From Novosphingobium sp. (GTDB lineage: Bacteria; Pseudomonadota; Alphaproteobacteria; Sphingomonadales; Sphingomonadaceae): DNA of 45,935 nucleotides. Where the stretch lies: positions 1-45,935 of the forward strand of contig NZ_JANXWG010000057.1 in the NCBI RefSeq assembly GCF_025351285.1, read 5' to 3'. Below, piece after piece: positions 33,910 to 42,306 of the stretch. Below the pieces are notes generated by a model. It had not been told where the DNA came from. It made no database searches and saw nothing but the letters and a program-made list of their open reading frames with translations. A program made the position numbers and the translations under genes. Numbering within the stretch: position 1 is the first letter of the stretch; the number at the start of each line of letters is the position of its first letter.

Positions 33910-35265
33910 TCAGGCCTCGGCGGGAGTTCGCTTGAGCCCCAGCAGCACCACCGCCAGGCACAGCGCCTCGATCAGCACCCACACCAGCCCCGGCTTGTGG
34001 TTATAGAGCCATACGCCGACAGCGGGCGAAACGATATAGGCCGAGCCGTTGACGGCTGCGACGATCCCGGCCGCCTGGCCCTGTTCGGCCGGGCTGACTG
34101 CCAGGCTGGCTCCCGAGGTAAATCCGGGCCGAAACAGGCCGAAGCCCATCGAAGTCACCGCAAAGCCGGTAGCGATCATGTGCAGATCGTTGCCGGCCGC
34201 GATCATCAACGTACCCACCGCGCCCAGCACCATGCCCCACAGCGTCGATGTTCGCGCACCCAGACCCAGCGTCGGAATCAGGCCCCATTGCGCCAGCAGC
34301 GTCGCGAAGGCGCCCACCATCAGCACCAGACCGACCGGGCCCGCGCCGGCCTCGGGATGCTGGCGCAGCCCCAACCGGTCGAGCAGCAAAAAGCCGATCA
34401 CACCCAGCACGATCGCCTGGGCCTGTCCGCCCAGAAAACCCGCAACCAGCCACGTCCGCAACCGTGGATCGCGCCAGCTCAACCGGCTGGCGCCCTGTTC
34501 GAGCGGTTCGGCCGAAGGCAGTTCGTCGGGTGAGCCGTCGGGATGTTCGTGATCCATGCGCGGATTGTCGCTGGCGCCGAACGGCTCGGAGACAATCTCG
34601 CCACGCGCGGCATAGCGGGGGGTATCGTCGGGCAAGCGCAGCCGCAGCGCCACCAGCACGATGACAGCGAGCAACGTGAACCCCATGAACGGCCCGGTCA
34701 GGCCCAGTCCGGTGGCGGCCATGCCGGGCAGGATCAGGAACGGTGCCAGTGCCGGGCCGATCACCGTGCCCAGCCCAAAGCTCGATGCGACCATCGACAG
34801 CGCCTTGGTCCGTTCGGCCCGGCTGGTGCGGCTGGCGACATAAGCCTGCACCGCCGGCGGGGCGGCCGAACCGAACGTCCCGTAAAGCGACCGCGCAAGC
34901 GCGAACAGCAGCATGGTGGCAACGCCGCTCACGACATGCTTGAGGCCCAGCGCGAGCACGCCGCCGCACAGCGCGAACGACAGCGAAAACCCGGTCAGGC
35001 CCAACGCCATCATCGCCTTGCGCCCGCGCTTGTCCGATCGGCGCGCCCAGAACGGCGCCAGGATCATCCACAGCAATGCCGACCAGGTGTAAGCCAGGCT
35101 GACCCATACATCGGCCACGCCCAGCCGGGTGCCGATCGACGGCATCACCGATTGCATCGCGGTATTGCCCGCGGCGGTGACCAGCATGACCATGAACAGC
35201 AACGCCATCCGGTCACGCGGCAGCCGGGTTTCGATCGTGGTTTCGGGCATCGTGGATTCGGGCAT
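33910..35265 (-). CDS. Major facilitator superfamily transporter
   Basis: A 451-residue MFS transporter with about 12 membrane helices and a long acidic central loop (DNPRMDHEHPDGSPDELPSAE) between the two halves. ILAPFWARRSDKRGRKAMMALG fits the MFS loop 2-3 motif (G/A-x3-D-x2-G-R-x-R) and marks the family. The start is uncertain: ATG at 35265 begins MPESTMPETT, a direct repeat, so ATG 35250 is equally possible. TTG 35337 has no good ribosome-binding site. Substrate unknown. It forms an operon with the flippase gene (eight-base spacing). Confidence 0.85.
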   Translation of the reverse strand: MPESTMPETTIETRLPRDRMALLFMVMLVTAAGNTAMQSVMPSIGTRLGVADVWVSLAYTWSALLWMILAPFWARRSDKRGRKAMMALGLTGFSLSFALCGGVLALGLKHVVSGVATMLLFALARSLYGTFGSAAPPAVQAYVASRTSRAERTKALSMVASSFGLGTVIGPALAPFLILPGMAATGLGLTGPFMGFTLLAVIVLVALRLRLPDDTPRYAARGEIVSEPFGASDNPRMDHEHPDGSPDELPSAEPLEQGASRLSWRDPRLRTWLVAGFLGGQAQAIVLGVIGFLLLDRLGLRQHPEAGAGPVGLVLMVGAFATLLAQWGLIPTLGLGARTSTLWGMVLGAVGTLMIAAGNDLHMIATGFAVTSMGFGLFRPGFTSGASLAVSPAEQGQAAGIVAAVNGSAYIVSPAVGVWLYNHKPGLVWVLIEALCLAVVLLGLKRTPAEA

Positions 35266-35499
35266 CGTGCTCTCGTGCAGGGCAGTTCGCTCTATTTGCG
35301 TCGGCAGGTCCGCAACGGTGCAGGAACCGCCCTGCAACTGACCCGTTCATGGCTCTAACGCAATCACTTCCGCATGCTATCGGCTTGCCAATCCCGGGCG
35401 AATTTGCGACGTCCCCGATTGCCATAGTCCTGTCATCACCCTTTTTCAGGGCCGGTGCGACGGCTGCAACTAGGAACTCTCCTCGATGAGCCCTGCTCG

Positions 35500-36126
35500 A
35501 TGACCCAGACCCAGGCCGCGGCCGAACCCTTCGCCGCTCGCGCAAAACGCAGGGCGGAGCGCATGTTTGGCCAGTGGGGCGTGTTCTTCAGAGGCTTTCT
35601 CAAGCACCCGACGATGGTCGGCTCGATCATCCCGTCATCGCGATTCACGATCGACAAGATGCTCGCCCCGGTCGATTGGGACGCGTGCAAGCTGTTCGTC
35701 GAATATGGCCCCGGCGTGGGCACGTTCTGCCGGCCGGTGCTCGATCGCTTGCGCCGCGACGGAAGCCTGATCGTGATCGACACCAACGAACTGTACATCG
35801 CCTACCTCCAGCGCGAAACCCGTGACAGCCGGTTCAGCGCGGTGCTGGGTTCAGCCGCTGACGTTGAAGCAATCGTCCGCGCGCATGGGCACGAACACGC
35901 CGATTATGTGCTGTCCGGCCTGCCTTTTTCGACACTTCCCGATGGCGTCGGCCCGGCGATTGCCGAAGCCACGTGGCGCGTGCTGCGCCCGGGCGGGGCG
36001 TTCCTGGTCTACCAGTTCACTGCGCGCGCCCGTGATTTCATGGCGAAGCATTTCCACAGGATCGATGCGGGCTACGAATTCTGGAACGTGCTGCCGTGCA
36101 AGCTGTTCTGGGGCTGGAAGGACTGA
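35500..36126 (+). CDS. SAM-dependent methyltransferase, PmtA-like
   Basis: A 208-residue class I methyltransferase. KHPTMVGSIIPSSRFTIDKML (near 37-57) resembles the N-terminal region of phosphatidylethanolamine N-methyltransferase PmtA of the Sinorhizobium type and of rRNA dimethylase-like enzymes. LFVEYGPGVGTF is motif I (SAM glycine loop), VIDTNELYI is motif II, and YVLSGLPFSTLP sits at the position of the catalytic-site motif (N/S-L-P-F). It may methylate a membrane phospholipid amine, which suits the nearby lipid genes. Length and motif order match; the substrate is inferred. Confidence 0.8.
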   Translation: MTQTQAAAEPFAARAKRRAERMFGQWGVFFRGFLKHPTMVGSIIPSSRFTIDKMLAPVDWDACKLFVEYGPGVGTFCRPVLDRLRRDGSLIVIDTNELYIAYLQRETRDSRFSAVLGSAADVEAIVRAHGHEHADYVLSGLPFSTLPDGVGPAIAEATWRVLRPGGAFLVYQFTARARDFMAKHFHRIDAGYEFWNVLPCKLFWGWKD

Positions 36127-36181
36127 AGCGAGACGGCGCAGGCTTCAAAGGTCGCTCTTCCGCGGGTTTTGCAACAAGCTC

Positions 36182-37000
36182 CTAGTCGAACGTAGAGGCC
36201 ATCTCGATGTCGGTCGGGCCCGCCAACTGGCGGTGGACCGCGGCCAGGATAGCCCCTGCGTAGACCATCGCGCCGGCCACCATCGTGCTTGAAACCATGG
36301 CGGCGCCCAGCCGTTGCCCTTCGCCCGGCATGGTCAGCGCCAGCACCACGCCGACGAACAGCAGGGTCAACCTGGCAACCAGCAAGAACAGCAACAGCGC
36401 GAGCAGCAGGAACGAAGCAAGGCGCAACCCACTGCCTTGTGTGAGTTTCCAACTGCGCCGCAAGGCCACGACTGGATTGCGTTCATGTTCGCATGCCAGC
36501 ACGGGTGCCACCAGTGCCATCCGCAAGCCCACCGTAGCCGCAAGCGCGAACACCATCATCACCAGCGCCGATGCCACCGCAGTGCTGCCGATGACACCGG
36601 CCAGCACGGCGATCACCACGAACATGGCCAGCAGCAACAACATGATAAGGATCTGCGCCCCGAAATAGGGCAGCGTTGCCAGCGCGCCCTTGCGGATCGC
36701 TGTCGCGACGGTCGGGCGTGAGCGATCGGTCATCACGATGATGACGATCATCAGCCCCGCCGTCTGGACCAGTGACATCGGCAGTTGCAGTGGCATGGCG
36801 CGCCAAAAGGCTGCTGCCAGTATCTCCATCTGTTCCCGCTGGGGCGCATCCAGCGGAAGCTGGGTTTCAGGAATAAAGAATGCGACTGCAAGTTGGGGAA
36901 GCAGGATGAAAACCCCGGCAATCGCAACCAGCATGTCGCGATTGGTGGCGACGAGGCGCACCGCGCTCTTCCAGGCTTCGGAAATATCGAGCTGGTTCAA
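36182..37000 (-). CDS. Multi-pass membrane protein of unknown function
   Basis: A 272-residue integral membrane protein with about six hydrophobic segments ([116 protein letters not shown]). Its layout resembles glycerophosphodiester-phosphodiesterase membrane-type domains, but I cannot assign it. The start is TTG 37000 with AGGAAG six bases upstream. The in-frame extension toward 37291 is Arg/Pro-rich and antisense to lipB. Confidence 0.75.
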   Translation of the reverse strand: MNQLDISEAWKSAVRLVATNRDMLVAIAGVFILLPQLAVAFFIPETQLPLDAPQREQMEILAAAFWRAMPLQLPMSLVQTAGLMIVIIVMTDRSRPTVATAIRKGALATLPYFGAQILIMLLLLAMFVVIAVLAGVIGSTAVASALVMMVFALAATVGLRMALVAPVLACEHERNPVVALRRSWKLTQGSGLRLASFLLLALLLFLLVARLTLLFVGVVLALTMPGEGQRLGAAMVSSTMVAGAMVYAGAILAAVHRQLAGPTDIEMASTFD

Positions 37001-37116
37001 GCGCCGCTTCCTCGTTTGCAGGTTGCATCCGGCCTGCAACGGGTGGGCCGGCTGGCAGGTCTTCGCTGCGCTTGCCACTTGCCTTGGCGCGCGGCAAGCG
37101 CCATCGCCCAACGGGA

Positions 37117-37848
37117 ATGACGACCCACCCCGCACCCATTGCCGACACGATCCCTGATCGAAGCGCCATCGAAGTGCGCTGCGATCACGCGCCGGTGCCC
37201 TATCGCCAGGCGCTGGCGGAGATGACCGACCGCAATGCCGCAATCTCGCAGCACCGGCTGAGCGAACTGGTGTGGCTGCTCGATCATCCACCGGTCTACA
37301 CCGCCGGCACCAGCGCCGATCCGGCCGAGCTGCTCGATCCCCGGTTCGAGGTGGTCAAGGCCGGGCGCGGCGGGCGCTATACCTATCATGGGCCGGGTCA
37401 GCGGATCGGATATGTCCTGCTCGACCTGACGCGCCGCGCGCGTGATGTGCGCGGCTATGTCCACGCGCTGGAAGGCTGGGTGATCGATACGCTGGGTGGT
37501 TTCGGGCTGGAGGCATGGCGCGCCGATGGCCGGATCGGAATATGGACGCTCGGGCCCGACGGGCGCGAGGCCAAGATCGGCGCGATCGGCGTGCGCATTC
37601 GCAAGTGGGTGACGATGCACGGATTTTCGGTCAACCTGTCGCCCGACTTGTCGCACTTCGGCGGAATCGTGCCGTGCGGGATCGAAGAATTCGGGGTGAC
37701 CAGCCTGGCGGCGCTGGACTACGATGTTTCGGCCGAAGCGTGGGATCGGGCCTTGCTCGCGCGGATGGACGCGTTTCTGGACCGGCTCGATCAGCGGTGT
37801 CCGGCCGGGAACGAGGCCGTCAGCAAACCGTCGGAGAAGAACGCATGA
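37117..37848 (+). CDS. lipB: Octanoyltransferase LipB
   Basis: A 243-residue lipoyl(octanoyl) transferase moving octanoate from acyl carrier protein to lipoyl domains. [17 protein letters not shown] is the conserved entry block. [23 protein letters not shown] holds the RGG-x-x-T-x-H-G-P-G-Q motif. [19 protein letters not shown] has the catalytic Lys, and FGGIVPCGI the catalytic Cys. The 5' end is uncertain: ATG 37117 is at the family's usual start, but its Shine-Dalgarno-like GGGA abuts the ATG. TTG 37072 is possible. The 3' end overlaps the lipoprotein gene (ATGA). Confidence 0.92.
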   Translation: MTTHPAPIADTIPDRSAIEVRCDHAPVPYRQALAEMTDRNAAISQHRLSELVWLLDHPPVYTAGTSADPAELLDPRFEVVKAGRGGRYTYHGPGQRIGYVLLDLTRRARDVRGYVHALEGWVIDTLGGFGLEAWRADGRIGIWTLGPDGREAKIGAIGVRIRKWVTMHGFSVNLSPDLSHFGGIVPCGIEEFGVTSLAALDYDVSAEAWDRALLARMDAFLDRLDQRCPAGNEAVSKPSEKNA

Positions 37849-38306
37849 GCATGGCGCGAATGGTACTGGTGCTCGCTTGCCTGGCCGTCTCGGCCTGCGG
37901 GGCTGCGAAAAAGCCCGAAGACGCCGGCAATGCCACTGGCAAGGTGCTCGCCGGATCGATCAGCGATGCGATGATCAATCTTGACCAGTCGCACGCCGAA
38001 GCCCCCCTGGCCGGCCTCGGCTCGGGCGTGCCGGTTGGCGAGAACGAAGCGGCACGCAATCTGCTGGCGCCAGCGGGCGCGGACGTCGCAGCGGATGCCG
38101 GCGCTGCCGGTAGCGACGCACCGGCCGTACCTCAGGACCGTCCAACCAAGGCCGCGCCTGCCGCCATCGCGCCGAAACCAGCGGAAAAGGTGGCCGAGCC
38201 AGCAGCAAATCCCGCAAAGCCCCTGGCCAAGCCCACCGCCAGCACGCCCGCCAAAGCCAGGCCCAAACCCGCGTTCAGCAAGCCCAGCGACGACGGCGGC
38301 GCCTGA
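37845..38306 (+). CDS. Small Ala/Pro-rich lipoprotein
   Basis: A 153-residue predicted lipoprotein. Residues 1-18 form a type II signal peptide with lipobox VSAC and Cys18 as the lipidation site. The mature part contains [22 protein letters not shown] and then a long low-complexity tail of Ala, Pro and Lys ([19 protein letters not shown]). This type of tail often spans the periplasm or binds peptidoglycan. It overlaps lipB by four bases. Function unknown. Translation coupling to lipB is probable, but a shared role is not evident. Confidence 0.78.
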   Translation: MSMARMVLVLACLAVSACGAAKKPEDAGNATGKVLAGSISDAMINLDQSHAEAPLAGLGSGVPVGENEAARNLLAPAGADVAADAGAAGSDAPAVPQDRPTKAAPAAIAPKPAEKVAEPAANPAKPLAKPTASTPAKARPKPAFSKPSDDGGA

Positions 38307-38339
38307 CCTCGCAAGGGCAGAGCGCCACCGTCGGGACGA

Positions 38340-39437
38340 TCAGGCGTCGACGGACGCCATCGTCGGGTAATCGATGTAGCCTTCGGGGCCGGGCATGTAC
38401 CAGCTCTTGGGCACGTTCACATTGGGCGCGAACGCTGACCCCACGCGAATGCGCTCGACCAGGTCGGGGTTCGAGATGAACGGCCGGCCGAAGGCTATCG
38501 CGTCGGCGCGCCCTTCGCTGACATCGGCATCGGCCAGTGCTGCATCGTAATCGCTGTTGAGCACGAGCGGGCCCTTGTAGATCGAGCGGATCAGCGGATT
38601 TTGCTTGGGCACGTCGGTGCGCCCGAAGGTTCCGTTCGGACCGGGCTCGCGCAGTTCGAGGAATGCTATCCCGAGGTCCTGGACGACCCGCGCGGCCTCG
38701 CCGAACACCGCTGACGGATTGCTGTCATCGGCACCCTGCGATTCGCCGTTGGGCGAAAGCCGCAAGCCCACCCGATCGGCGCCCCACACCGAAATCAGCC
38801 GTTCGAGCACTTCGCGCAGCAGCCGCACGCGGTTGGCCGGGCTGTCGCCGTAAGCATCCTCGCGCAAGTTGGTGCCGTCGCGCAGGAACTGGTCGATCAG
38901 GTAGCCGTTCGCGCCGTGCAATTGCACCCCGTCGAACCCGGCCTTCTTGGCGTTGGCGGCAGCGTGGCCGTAATCATCGACCACGCGGGCGATTTCATCG
39001 ATGCCGAGCGCGCGCGCCGGTTCGAACAGCTTGGTGCCTTCGGGTGTATGGGCATTGCCCGGCGCGCACGTGGCCGAAGCCGAAACCGGCGGATTGCCGC
39101 CGAGGAAATCGGGGTGGACCAGCCGCCCCATGTGCCACATCTGCAGCACGATCCGCCCGCCGGCCTGGTGCACGGCCTCGATCACGGGCTTCCAGCCTTC
39201 GACTTGCGCGTCGGTCCAGATGCCCGGCGCAGCGGGCCAGCCGAGCCCTTCGACGCTGATCCCGGTGGCTTCGGAGATGATCAGCCCGGCGCTGGCGCGC
39301 TGGCGATAATATTCGACCATCATGGCGTTGGGCACCGAACCGGGTGAGGCGCGGCCGCGCGTGAGCGGCGCCATCAGGATGCGGTTGGGTGCCTCGATGG
39401 CGCCCAGAGTGATCGGTTGGAAAAGCACGTCGTGCAT
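38340..39437 (-). CDS. Alkene reductase, Old Yellow Enzyme family
   Basis: A 365-residue FMN enzyme that reduces activated C=C bonds of enones, maleimides or nitro-esters with NAD(P)H. LFQPITLGAIEAPNRILMAPLTRGRA is the family N-terminal block. VQLHGANGYLIDQFL has the His-Asn substrate pair. DRVGLRLSPNGE and the late AIAFGRPFISNPDLVERI bind FMN. ATG 39437 has GGAG 11 bases upstream; the long upstream reading crosses the EamA gene and is false. It is divergent from that transporter gene. Confidence 0.93.
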   Translation of the reverse strand: MHDVLFQPITLGAIEAPNRILMAPLTRGRASPGSVPNAMMVEYYRQRASAGLIISEATGISVEGLGWPAAPGIWTDAQVEGWKPVIEAVHQAGGRIVLQMWHMGRLVHPDFLGGNPPVSASATCAPGNAHTPEGTKLFEPARALGIDEIARVVDDYGHAAANAKKAGFDGVQLHGANGYLIDQFLRDGTNLREDAYGDSPANRVRLLREVLERLISVWGADRVGLRLSPNGESQGADDSNPSAVFGEAARVVQDLGIAFLELREPGPNGTFGRTDVPKQNPLIRSIYKGPLVLNSDYDAALADADVSEGRADAIAFGRPFISNPDLVERIRVGSAFAPNVNVPKSWYMPGPEGYIDYPTMASVDA

Positions 39438-39527
39438 GTTGGGAAATTCTCCATCTTGGCGGCCAGTCCCGTCGTTGGGGCTGCAAAACCGCTGCACCTT
39501 GAAGCCCAACCCGGCTACGGCGTCAGA

Positions 39528-40463
39528 ATGGCGAACGCAAGAACAGTTGCAGATCAGGACGCAACTTCGACTCCTCTGGTCAAAAGCGGACCTTTCGCGG
39601 CGCTGATGCTCGGCAACCTGGCGCTTGCGCTCGGGCCATGGTCGGTGCGGCTGGCCGATTGCGGGCCGGTGTCGTCGGCGTTCTGGCGCCTTGCACTGGC
39701 CTTGCCGCTGCTCGCGCTGTTTGCCCGCCGTGCTGGCCAGCCGCTGGGTGGATTGACCCGCAAGGGCTGGCTGGCGGTGGCAGCGGCGGGCGTACTGTTC
39801 GCGCTCGATCTCGCAAGCTGGCACTTGGGGATCGAGCGCACCCGTCTGGGCAACGCCACGCTGTTCGGCAATTCGGGCAGCGTGATCCTGATGGTCTGGG
39901 GCTTGATCGCGCTCCACCGGCGGCCCCGCAAGGGCGAATGGGCGGCGCTGGCTTTTGCGCTGGGCGGCGCGGCGATTCTCCTCGGCCGTTCGGTCGAGAT
40001 CGGCACGCGCACGCTGACCGGCGATCTGTTCTGCATTCTCGCGGGGTTTCTCTACACCTTCTACATCCTGCTGTTGCAAAGCGCGCGGGTGCGGACCGGC
40101 CACTGGACACTGCTGTTCCACGCCACGCTGGCCGGAACGCTGGTGCTGCTGGCAATCGGCATCCTGCGTGGCGAGCCGGTCATTCCTCAAGGTCATTGGC
40201 CGCACGCGTGGTGGCCGCTGGTGGTGCTGGCGCTGGGCAGCCAGGTCATCGGGCAGGGGCTGGTGGTCTATGCCTTGCGCCACTTCTCGACGTTGTTCAT
40301 CGGCCTTGCGCTGCTGAGCCAGCCCGCAGTCGCGGTGCTGGTCGGCTGGTTCGTGTTCCACGAATCGCTGGTGCCGATCGACTTGCTCGGCATGGTGCTG
40401 GTGGGCGCCGGGTTGGTTCTGGCACGCGGCAGTTCGGGGAGCGAGACGGTTGCGGCAGACTGA
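39528..40463 (+). CDS. EamA family (DMT) transporter
   Basis: A 311-residue drug/metabolite transporter with ten membrane helices in two EamA repeats. The first repeat starts FAALMLGNLALALGPWSVRLADCGPVSSAFWRLALALPLL. The second holds GDLFCILAGFLYTFYILLLQSARVR and ends with SQPAVAVLVGWFVFHESLVPIDLLGMVLVGAGLVLARG, a typical second-repeat end. ATG 39528 precedes the first helix by about 30 residues. Substrate unknown. It is divergent from the OYE gene across a 90-base gap. Confidence 0.88.
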   Translation: MANARTVADQDATSTPLVKSGPFAALMLGNLALALGPWSVRLADCGPVSSAFWRLALALPLLALFARRAGQPLGGLTRKGWLAVAAAGVLFALDLASWHLGIERTRLGNATLFGNSGSVILMVWGLIALHRRPRKGEWAALAFALGGAAILLGRSVEIGTRTLTGDLFCILAGFLYTFYILLLQSARVRTGHWTLLFHATLAGTLVLLAIGILRGEPVIPQGHWPHAWWPLVVLALGSQVIGQGLVVYALRHFSTLFIGLALLSQPAVAVLVGWFVFHESLVPIDLLGMVLVGAGLVLARGSSGSETVAAD

Positions 40464-40503
40464 CAGCCGTTGGAAATCGGCAAAACCGCATGGGAGAGAT
40501 GCT

Positions 40504-42291
40504 ATGTTGAAAGCTGCATTCAAGCTGACCGCCGCGATTGCGCTGGCGGTATCGCTTGCGCCATTCGCGGCCTCAGCACGCACCATGCCGCCATCGGCCG
40601 AAAGTGTGCGTTTCGACGCGCTCGCGAAGCGCTACATAGAGGAACTGACGCAACGCAGCCCCGTCACCGCAACCCAGCTTGGAGACCATCGCAATGACGA
40701 TCGGCTGTCCGACGTCACGGCGAAAGGCCGCGCCAGCCGGCAGGCGCAATGGGAAGCGATGCTTGCCGAGCTTGGCATGGTCGACCGCGCCAGGCTGAGC
40801 CCCGAAGGCCAAGTGGACGCACTCCTGCTCGCGAATGATCTGCGGTCCAGCTTGTGGACCGATCGCGAGTTGCAGGAATGGGCCTGGAACGCCCAGATCT
40901 ACAACGATGAAGCCGCGGGTTCGCTCTATGTGCTCGCCGCGCGCGACTTCGCGCCGTGGCCGCAGCGGCTCAAGTCGGCGACCGCGCGGATGGAGGCGAT
41001 TCCTGCCTACCTGGCCGAATCACGCCGGCAACTGGTGCCCGCGCGGGTTCCGCTGGTTTATGCACAACAGGTCGCTAGGCAGAACGCGGGCATCGTCGAG
41101 ATTGCACAGGGCATGATCGCGCCTCATGCCAGCGAGCTTTCGGGCGCAGACCGCGCGCGGTTCGATGCGGCGCTGGCCGGGCTCAGGGCGGCTGTGGCTG
41201 AGCAACAGACCTGGCTCGATACCGTGCTGGTGCCGCAAGCCAAGGGCGATTTCCGGCTGGGCCCGGCGCATTACGACACCAAGATGGCGTTCGGACTGCA
41301 ATCGAGCCTGACCCGGCCCGAGCTCAAGGCGCGCGCAGTCAAGGCGATGACCGCGATCCGCGCCGAGATGTACGCGATCTCGCGCAAAGTGCTGGCGGGC
41401 AAGGCCGGTGCGCCGCCTCTGCCCGACGCGCCCAGCGCAGCGCAGCAACAAGCCGCGATTGAAGCCGCGTTGGCGCTCAGTTATGCCCAGCACCCGCCGC
41501 GCGCCGCGCTGGAACAGGCGGCACGCGACGCGCTTGTCCAGGCCACGGCATTCGTGCGCGCCAAAGGCTTCGTCGGCATGCCCGACGGGCCGGTCAAGGT
41601 CATCACCATGCCCAAGTTCCAGCAGGGCAATGCGGTCGCCTACGATGACCCGCCGGGTGCGCTCGAACGCAACCAGGCCAACTTTTTCGCGGTTTCACCG
41701 ATTCCGGCCGAGTGGACCGACGCGCAGGCGACGTCGTTCCTGTCCGAATACAACGCCTTCATGATCCAGGATCTGGCCATTCATGAGGCCATGCCGGGGC
41801 ATTACCTGCAACTCGATCACGCCAACCGCGATCCATCGTCGCTTCGCGCTGTGCTCTCTTCGGGCCCATTCGTCGAAGGCTGGGCGGTCTATGCCGAAGC
41901 GATGATGAAGGACGAGGGGTACATGAAAAGCGACCCGTTGTTCCAGCTCACCGTGCTCAAGATGCGGCTGCGCTCGGTGAGCAACACGCTGCTCGATATC
42001 GGCATCCACACCGAAGGCATGACTCGCGAACAGGCGATGGAACTGATGACCAAAGGCGCCTTCCAGCAGGAGCGCGAGGCCGCGGGCAAGTGGATTCGCG
42101 CCAGTCTGTCCTCGGTCCAGTTGCTGTCCTATTTCACTGGATACGAGGAACACAGGGCGCTTCGCGAAGAGGTTCGCGCAAAATTGGGCAAGGCTTTCAG
42201 CTTGCGCAGCTACAACGATGCGGTGCTGGCCTACGGCTCTCCGCCGGTGAAGTACGTCCGCGAATTGCTGCTGGACCTGCCGATCAAATAG
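40504..42291 (+). CDS. DUF885 family metallopeptidase, exported
   Basis: A 595-residue predicted zinc peptidase of the DUF885 family. Residues 1-25 are a signal peptide (AIALAVSLAPFAASA). The metal site is HEAMPGHYLQLDHAN (H-E-x2-P-G-H) near residue 428, followed by EGWAVYAEAMM, whose Glu is the probable third ligand. It would act in the periplasm on peptides. GGGAGAG lies about six bases before ATG 40504. Confidence 0.9.
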   Translation: MLKAAFKLTAAIALAVSLAPFAASARTMPPSAESVRFDALAKRYIEELTQRSPVTATQLGDHRNDDRLSDVTAKGRASRQAQWEAMLAELGMVDRARLSPEGQVDALLLANDLRSSLWTDRELQEWAWNAQIYNDEAAGSLYVLAARDFAPWPQRLKSATARMEAIPAYLAESRRQLVPARVPLVYAQQVARQNAGIVEIAQGMIAPHASELSGADRARFDAALAGLRAAVAEQQTWLDTVLVPQAKGDFRLGPAHYDTKMAFGLQSSLTRPELKARAVKAMTAIRAEMYAISRKVLAGKAGAPPLPDAPSAAQQQAAIEAALALSYAQHPPRAALEQAARDALVQATAFVRAKGFVGMPDGPVKVITMPKFQQGNAVAYDDPPGALERNQANFFAVSPIPAEWTDAQATSFLSEYNAFMIQDLAIHEAMPGHYLQLDHANRDPSSLRAVLSSGPFVEGWAVYAEAMMKDEGYMKSDPLFQLTVLKMRLRSVSNTLLDIGIHTEGMTREQAMELMTKGAFQQEREAAGKWIRASLSSVQLLSYFTGYEEHRALREEVRAKLGKAFSLRSYNDAVLAYGSPPVKYVRELLLDLPIK

Positions 42292-42306
42292 GCGGTCGCG
42301 CGGCGG

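Noticed and set aside
39438..40586. N-terminal extension of the OYE reductase frame to 748 residues
   Set aside because: It lies antisense to the EamA transporter gene. The enzyme's conserved N-terminus begins at 39437.
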